This document shows, in pieces, positions 57,470 through 64,000 of a stretch of DNA of 64,000 nucleotides. Each line of letters begins with the position of its first letter. The first letter of the stretch is position 1. This stretch comes from Diadema setosum (lineage: Eukaryota > Echinodermata > Echinoidea > Diadematoida > Diadematidae), in the NCBI RefSeq assembly GCF_964275005.1, contig NC_092692.1:10645643-10709642 (forward strand), given 5' to 3'. A program made the translations under genes and the position numbers. Under the pieces are notes generated by a model. The model worked only from the letters and a program-made list of their open reading frames with translations. It had not been told where the DNA came from and did no database searches.

Positions 57470-59873
57470 CAGTGAAACCCCGTTATAACGAGGTCCGTGG
57501 GACCGGCGATATTACCTCGTTATAACCGGTACCTCGTTATAACCGTACGCATCAAAAACAAAGAAAAACATAAGCACGGCGTCATAATATACCCAACAAT
57601 GAAAGTTAAGAACATCCTTTGCGTTGTTATTTACACAATTATGGATCATTATTATCGAGAGAATAAAGGGAAATTATTTGTGAATTAGGCGAAAAAGTCG
57701 GGGTTGAAATAGGTTAATTCTTTATTTTTCTTCCGAAAATCTCTTCGCATAATAGTGCACGTTATGTTCTTGAGAAGTATAGGCCTATATTATATTAAAA
57801 TCACATTGTATAAAATGCGTTGTTTACCGTAAGTTTGTTTAATCTTAATTGGGAAATGCGTTGTTAAAATTGTGATAATGAACAAACTCAGATCTATTCA
57901 AATTGTTAAATACGTTTGTTTCTTCTGAACACCGATTAAGTAGCTAAACATGCTTTATTCAACTATATTTTTACGCTACTGTCATCCGGCGAGATCGCGA
58001 TGATTTCAGAGTAACATTCGTGCGTCGATATTTATATATTATATTAAAATCACATTGTATAAAATGCGTTGTTTACCGTAACTTGCGAGGTATTTTTACG
58101 CTGTTGGTGTCAAGCGGGAATGCGATAATTTCATGAATCATTTCGGCTGTATTCTTATACAGTGTATGATCGTTGCGCCCGAAAGGATTAAAATGCGTTG
58201 TTTATTTTCTTCCGAAAATCTCTTCGCGTTTTGTACATTCGTGCTTGAAAAATAAGCGACAGGATTGAATTTAGAAAGTTGTGATCCTTTTTACGCAGAT
58301 CTGTTCCTCATAGACCATTCTGAAAGAAAGAAAATCTTCATTGTGAAATGCGTTGTTAAAATTGTGATAATGAACAAACCCAGATCTATTTAAATTGTTA
58401 AATGCGTTTGTTTCTTTTTCTGAACAACGACTAAGTAGCTTAACATGCGTTATTCAACTATGTTTACGCTACTGTCAACCGGCGAGATCGCGATGATTTC
58501 AGAGTAACATTCGTGCGTCGTTTAGCGTAACTTGCGGGGTATTTTTACGCTGTTGGTGCCCAGCGGGAATGCGATGATTTCATGAATCATTTCGGCTGTA
58601 ATCTTATATAATGTATGTTCGTTGCACCCGAAGGGTTTAAAGATGCGTTGTTCATTTTCTTCCGAAAATCTCTTCGCGTTTTGTACATCCGTGCTTGAAA
58701 AATAAGCGACAGGATTGAATTTAGAAGGTTGTGATCCTTTTTACGCAAATCTGTTACTCGTAGACCATTTTGAAAGAAAGATTGTTTAATCTTAATTGGG
58801 AAATGCGTTGTTAAAATTGTGATAATGAACAAACTCAGATCTATTCAAATTGTTAAATACGTTTGTTTCTTCTTCTGAACACCGATTACGTAGCTAAACA
58901 TGCTTTATTCAACTATATTTTTACGCTACTGTCATCCGGCGAGATCGCGATGATTTCAGAGTAACATTCGTGCGTCGTTTACCGTAACTTGCGAGGATAT
59001 TTTACGCTGTTGGTGCCCAGCGGGAATGCGATGATTTCATGAATCATTTCGGCTGTAATCTCATACAATGTATTATCGTTGCGCCCGAAAGGATTAAAGA
59101 TGCGTTCTTTATCATCTGCCGAAAATCCCTTCGCATTGTATCCATCCGTTCTTTAAAGAAAAAACCGACAGGATTGCGTTATTCAACTATTTTTACGCTA
59201 CTGTCACCAGGCGAGATCGCGATTTCATTAATTATTTCGGCTATAATCATACACTCGTATTTGCTAACCAGCAAAAGAACTGAAGTCGGGACTACAAATG
59301 GAAAGGATATAATGTTGAGTTGAACACGCATTCCAATTTCCATATTTGCCACGAGTGTCGCTACATGAAAAGTTTTTGAGTGCGTTATCTTTTTTCCCTT
59401 GTTGCGCTGTGGTCTGACCTCACATCACATTACGCACGCGTGTGATCTCGCGAAAAAGAAAATCGAGTGATTATGTTTAATAATTTAGTAGGAACATCGA
59501 ATGGCATTAATGTGTTGGGTTTTTTTTTTTTGCGTGGTTTAGAAGAAAACATGGAAGGAACCGTTCTCTGCAAAACGTGAAAAAGACATGGATAGCGTGA
59601 ATTCGATTTTCAATGTTTCATTTGTCTCGTGTTTGAAAAGCGGCAAGTCAAGAAATGGTACCTCGTTATATCCGATAAAATTTCTTATGTTTTTCTTTAT
59701 CATGATGCGCCGAAAAAGTCCTCGTTATAACCGGAATCTCGTTATAACCGAACTCGTTATAACCGGTTCGTTCTGCCATAGGTTTACACGCAAAGGAAAA
59801 CGGGACCGACGCGATCACCTCGTTATAAGCGGTTCCTCGTAGTAACCGAACTCGTTATAACGGGGTTTCACTG
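57470..59873. mobile_element. 2.4 kb pogo-type non-autonomous element with internal tandem repeats
   Basis: Starts CAGTGAAACCCCGTTATAAC, ends GTTATAACGGGGTTTCACTG, and is flanked by TA on both sides. Subterminal CTCGTTATAACCGG motifs recur within ~100-230 bp of each end. The interior is a ~450 bp repeat in about four copies, marked by TTCCGAAAATCTCTTCGC at about 57730, 58208, 58658 and (diverged) 59116. Each repeat also carries CGGCGAGATCGCGATGATTT, TAACATTCGTGCGTCG and TTTTTACGCTGTTGGTG. No transposase frame is present. The well-kept ends and TA duplication suggest a fairly recent insertion mobilised in trans. Confidence 0.85.
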
Positions 59874-60266
59874 TACATCGAGAATTGAATCTACGCCTGA
59901 CTTGATGAATTATTAACGTGTGTTTTACAAAGCTTTTCAACAGCGATGTTGTGAGGTAAGTTTGATGTCTGACTTCTTGTGATCGACATGCTATTTTTTC
60001 CGGTTCAAAATGAGTATTTTTTTTTGCCGTTTAAATAGTATCTCGAAGTTGACATAGTATTTTTCCTCTTTCAAAACATTCCCGAGTTTATAGCTGGCTG
60101 CTGACCCATCTAAAAAAGGGGATTGATGTGACTTTTTGTTCATCAGGTCGGCAATACTTCGTGCTTTACGCAGATACCAAGATCGACGGTGCCCTAGAAG
60201 CATAACTTGTTAAAAATTAGGCCTGAAGATTGCATTTTTAGAGGCCAAATAATGTATTCTAGTCCT

Positions 60267-60281
60267 CCGGAAGGTCACGTG
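60267..60281. promoter_or_regulatory. ETS-like and E-box motif pair, promoter candidate
   Basis: CCGGAAG (60267) is followed three bases later by CACGTG (60276-60281), in a locally CpG-richer stretch, with a donor-like GGCG|GTAGGT near 60453. This pairing is common in broadly active promoters. A plus-strand gene could start here and leave the window, but no coding exon confirms it. Confidence 0.3.
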
Positions 60282-60926
60282 ATCGCATCTAGTGCGGAAG
60301 GGGACTTTTTCGGACCGTAAATGCACCGTTGTTAACGATCTCTGCGGAGGTGCAGGGTCAGTCCCATATATTGAAATTAGCGTTGTTCATTCGCTCAATT
60401 GGAACTTCGTGATATCGTGTGTTGTGTACAGTGAGTCAGTGTAGGCCGGTGGCGGTAGGTCTACAATTGTATGTGGCGATGGCAATTTGTAAATTTGAAT
60501 TTACAACTTATTCACAAAAATTGTACAGTGTACAATGTGTATGCTGTCTATAATAAACAGGGTCTTAGTCTTCATCTCTTAGTAGTTAATTATTATATGA
60601 TTTAGGCACCTACTCATCACTTAATACAAACAAGAACAGTATAGATTCAATATTATTATTATTATTAGTTTTTTTCTTTCGCATGGAGAAAGAAGGCACA
60701 AGAGCGATTCTAGTATTTGATGTAAACATAATTTTCATTACATGTTTAATAAGAGTTGACCCGGCTGCAATGTTAACACTAATAGAGTACCAGGCTATTT
60801 GAATTTTTCAAGTTGGTATACAGGTTGTCAGTAAATATAGAGAAGTATTATTAGTCTTCCGCATCTACAATTTGTAACAATAAAGTTTACGAGGATGTCT
60901 GAATGAATGCAATTATTCTCAGAATA

Positions 60927-61181
60927 ATATGAAGAGTTTGTTCGCAAAAACCGATAAGTCCATATTTGCCAAATGGAGATATTTGCGATAAAAGGTCAGG
61001 AAAAATAAAGAGAATACTAAGAAATTTTTTGCTTCTTTTGACCATAACTTCAAAAATGCCCTTTTATATGTAGTGACCAATATCTCATTTAAAAGGTGTT
61101 ATTTTGTACTTTATGTCAGAGACCGTACTTGAAAATCTTCAAAAATGGACTTATCGGTTTTTGCGAACAGACTCTTCATAT
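60927..61181. mobile_element. MITE with long perfect-looking inverted ends
   Basis: ATATGAAGAGTTTGTTCGCA at 60927 is answered by TGCGAACAGACTCTTCATAT at 61181, and pairing continues through AAAACCGATAAGTCCAT / ATGGACTTATCGGTTTT, about 36 bp. 255 bp, non-coding. The target duplication is unclear. Confidence 0.75.
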
Positions 61182-61351
61182 GTTTACCATAGTACAGTGC
61201 ATGTCTGTAGTTTCTCTCTGCTTGAATTGGGGTTTACTCCAACATAATGTTTTCAGACCTGTTATTGTGAATAATGGTTTATACTATCATCTATGATTAA
61301 TTTTCTCTATTTGCGTCACATTGTATATGTAGGTATCCCCAGTACCTGACA

Positions 61352-61630
61352 TCACACCGATGGAACATGCATATTTAAGGTGATTCTCTTCTCTGTGGCC
61401 TCCAGGAAAATCTGCATGACATAAACGAGAAGATCTACACTGTCAGTTCTATAGTGTATTTTGTTTTCTTGGATGCACACGTACCATTCAATCTCTGACA
61501 GATTTTTATCAAGGAGAGCACTGCTGTTTTGCAAGCGCTGAGTGACTTCCTCACAAGAATAGAAACAACTGATTAGTACACCTGTCAACTTTTTCATTTC
61601 ATTGAAAAACCTAGAGCAGTATGTGATCAT
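61352..61630 (-). other. Weak coding-exon candidate(s)
   Basis: The minus strand is open for 92 codons with helical-looking text (CEEVTQRLQNSSALLDKNLSEI, then IFLEATEKRITL). AATCAG acceptor-like and GAATG|GTACGT donor-like sites lie inside, as does TCATGCAG before the second segment. The two segments could be separate exons. No family recognised. Confidence 0.25.
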
Positions 61631-62828
61631 GATAACCTACCTCAGAAAGGTGCTAAATATGTGATATGATACAATAGGAAGAATGAAGTTGATATACAAT
61701 TGTAACATATTACAGTATGTTACTGTATATCAACTTCATTCATCTTTACGGTAACATTTTTAGTAAAGAGGATGTACATGTATATTCTTTGAAAAGCACG
61801 GTTGTTGTAGTAAATGTGAAGTTCGACCATTACAGATACATCAATGTGTGGAACTATGCAAGATAGTATATGTTAAATTATGTGAATTTAAATTACTTTG
61901 GAGTTTGTACAGATGGCAGAATTATGAGCCCTGATTAAACTAAATATTATCCTTCATGATATTCTTGATAAATGTTATGGAAGCAAGTACATTGTACAGT
62001 ATGAAGTAGAATCTGGACGTACAGCCATTACTCGACAGGGGCATGTCTTGTTGCTGAAGGTATGAATTTAATTTGTACATCATCACTGAAGCACTATAAG
62101 AGGTTTAGTTAGTACATGTATGCATGTTTTATTGCTAATATTTTGGTTGTGACCCATTTCAGAAGAGGTTTCAAAGATGTAAGAATTCTGTTCGATCAGG
62201 AAGATACACAAGGTATGTCACCAAAAGGAATTGAACGGTCAAGAAGGGATAAGGAAGATGAAGATTTTGACACAACAGTTAGATAGATGATACATTACAT
62301 TAGTACTTCCCCCAAATCAACCAAAATTTTGAACATGTTCGCATTGAACGGACATGCTCTTATTAGATACCTATAAAGAAAAATTGTGGACCTTGTGAAA
62401 GGTAAGATGAGCAGATTTTTATAACACCTGGGGGGTTTCATGTTGGCCTGTAGTCTACCCCAGGGTTGTCGAGTGTTGTTACTGGTAAGGGGTTCGAATA
62501 CACATTTGTATCATTCACTCAGTCATAACCATGAAGAGAGTGACACACAGATATTTTAAATGTGTATGATACTGCTTGTGTACATGTACTGATTCATGTG
62601 TATTCAGTTGACAGAGATGTTGGGATGATTAGTTTGCCTTTTGACATTTCAGATAAGATTATATACAGTCAATGCTAAAGTTGGGAATGAAAGATTTCTT
62701 CACATAGATGTTTTGCAAGATGCTATAAGGCCAAATCTAATCTGTCTGCTTCGATTTCCAGTAATATTGATGTTTTAAAGTTACTTTAAATTTTTTATCT
62801 GTTTAGTTCCCAGTAAGTGTACTTCATA

Positions 62829-62989
62829 CATTGGCGGATCCAGTTAGGACCGCAACTGGCGCACGCCCCCCTTTATTTTTTGTTTAAACAAAAGAAATTA
62901 AAAGAAAAAAATGGGGGGAGGGGTGCATGCGCCCCCCTTTAATTTTGTAAACGCGTCCCCTCTTTACGGAATTCCTGGATCCGCCCCTG
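62829..62989. mobile_element. hAT-like MITE (GGCGGATCCAG ends)
   Basis: CATTGGCGGATCCAG and CTGGATCCGCCCCTG are inverted ends, flanked by CTTCATA and CTTCATT. The interior is palindromic around GCGCCCCCC/TTTAATTTT text. 161 bp. Confidence 0.7.
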
Positions 62990-62999
62990 CTTCATTTGT

Positions 63000-63430
63000 A
63001 GTATGTACACTTCTGAATTGTTGATGCAGCTGCCAGTTCATGTGTTTGAAACATTGGCAGTGTGACCAATAGATACATTGTACTTGCCTTCAAAGTATTT
63101 AAGGGCATATGTACACCTTCAAAACATTCTCTGCTGAAGAATGAAGTTTATATATTTTGTACATGTTTCATTTTGTTTCCAGTAAGTACACTTCATATGT
63201 ATACATGTACACCTTCAAATTGCTCTTGCAGCTGCCAGTTTACTGTCACCCTCTATTCATGTGTGTGAAACCTTGGTGATGTGAATACTATAGTTGGTAC
63301 ACGTATGTGTACCTACCATCAGAGTACTCAAGGGCATTTGTACACCCTCAAACATTCATGCAGTTTGAACTATTAATGAAGTTATCTCTGTACATGTATC
63401 ATTTGAGTGAAACCTTGCCAAAAGTGTAGA
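63000..63430. repeat. Decayed tandem duplication
   Basis: GCAGCTGCCAGTT...CATGTGTTTGAAACATTGG...AAGGGCATATGTACACC near 63025-63120 recurs near 63230-63350, and a third partial copy reaches 63420. Confidence 0.5.
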
Positions 63431-64000
63431 TGCCATGTAATTTACAGAGTATTGCCTCAAAACATTTGTGGTATTCTTGCTTGATTTTATTCACTTACAT
63501 AACATTCAAGCCATATTCACAACTGTTTCATGTTTGTGCAACATCGGTATCAGTATAGTTTGTTTATTGCCAGTGTCAAAATTTGCCGGCATTTTATTTG
63601 TACAGATCTGCTCCATACAATGTAGCTCTGCAATTGTTCAAACTACCTGGTACATTCATTTGCTCTTGTCTTATTACTGGGCTTCACCAGAAGAATTTTT
63701 TTTAAATGTTCACTGTACATCACTGTTGTAGTCAAGACAGACTGATCCTACTCGCGTTCCTACATGTACTCACAAGACCGCTGACAGTTGTACCTTTCGC
63801 AGGTCTCTTACATGCCACTTGGCTGGAGACTGAGTCCAATACCACCACCAAAAAATAAATTAAAAATAATTAATAAATGGATGAATAAATAAATGAGAGT
63901 TATAAAAAAAAATAAAATGATCTAAAACTGCATTTGACTATACTGCTAAAAAGTAGATAAACTGTAGACTGCTTATGCAGCTCTTACTTTAGGTATTATT

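Larger units (their letters stand above)
61640..64000. other. No recognised gene
   Basis: AT-rich. A splice-site-bounded 50 bp block at about 62161-62210 (TTTCAG|AAGAGG ... ACACAAG|GTATGT) is seen on the plus strand, too short to judge. The remainder is a hAT-like MITE, a decayed duplication and low-complexity AT at 63840-63960. Confidence 0.45.

Noticed and set aside
61200-62300. A second gene from short splice-bounded blocks on both strands
   Set aside because: Phases do not join without stops, and no conserved motif supports it. Kept only as weak candidates.

Overview
This is a gene-poor, AT-rich animal nuclear window with spliced genes, (TTAGGG)n tracts, tRNA-derived SINE and CR1/L2-like LINE remnants, and many short non-autonomous DNA transposons. 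The gene content (a TOMM22-CBY1 neighbour pair, an EGF/C-type lectin gene, and a four-cysteine secreted peptide precursor laid out like echinoderm cysteine-rich antimicrobial peptides) points to a marine deuterostome. An echinoderm is most likely, perhaps a sea star, but this is inferred from recalled family features and not from a search. I saw no LTR retroelement, Polinton or viral copy.

Layout: 0-12.8 kb is mostly repeats: a hairpin element, a 0.93 kb foldback element, a LINE reverse-transcriptase fragment and a (TTA)n tract. It also holds one unexplained GC-rich exon-like island at 10.5 kb. 12.9-16.5 kb (+) is a four-exon EGF plus C-type lectin gene whose signal-peptide exon is not identified. 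A ~320 bp inverted repeat follows its stop codon closely. 17-20.6 kb holds transposon relics and an interstitial telomere-like tract framed by inverted repeats. 20.9-25.5 kb (+) is TOMM22 in four coding exons, with an unusually long N-terminal region. 30.0-33.1 kb (-) is CBY1 (Chibby) in three coding exons, tail-to-tail with TOMM22. 38.9-39.0 kb (-) has one orphan exon candidate beside a SINE. 40.9-44.8 kb (+) is the cysteine-rich peptide gene: two coding exons, an apparent 5' UTR intron and a 3' UTR exon.

44.9-50.8 kb is a ~112 bp satellite, three LINE 3' pieces on the minus strand and the last exon of a GTPase-like gene (-). 52.9-61.2 kb is dominated by DNA transposons, including a 2.4 kb pogo-type element carrying ~450 bp internal tandem repeats and a nested two-element composite. 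60-64 kb has promoter-like motifs and weak exon candidates but no recognised gene.

Two genes look like innate-immunity effectors (the lectin and the peptide). Two are housekeeping genes: TOMM22 for mitochondrial import and CBY1 for the ciliary base and beta-catenin antagonism. The housekeeping pair appears to be ancient microsynteny, because CBY1 and TOMM22 are also neighbours on human 22q13.1. At least five short repeat families carry TTAA at both ends, as piggyBac-type insertions do.
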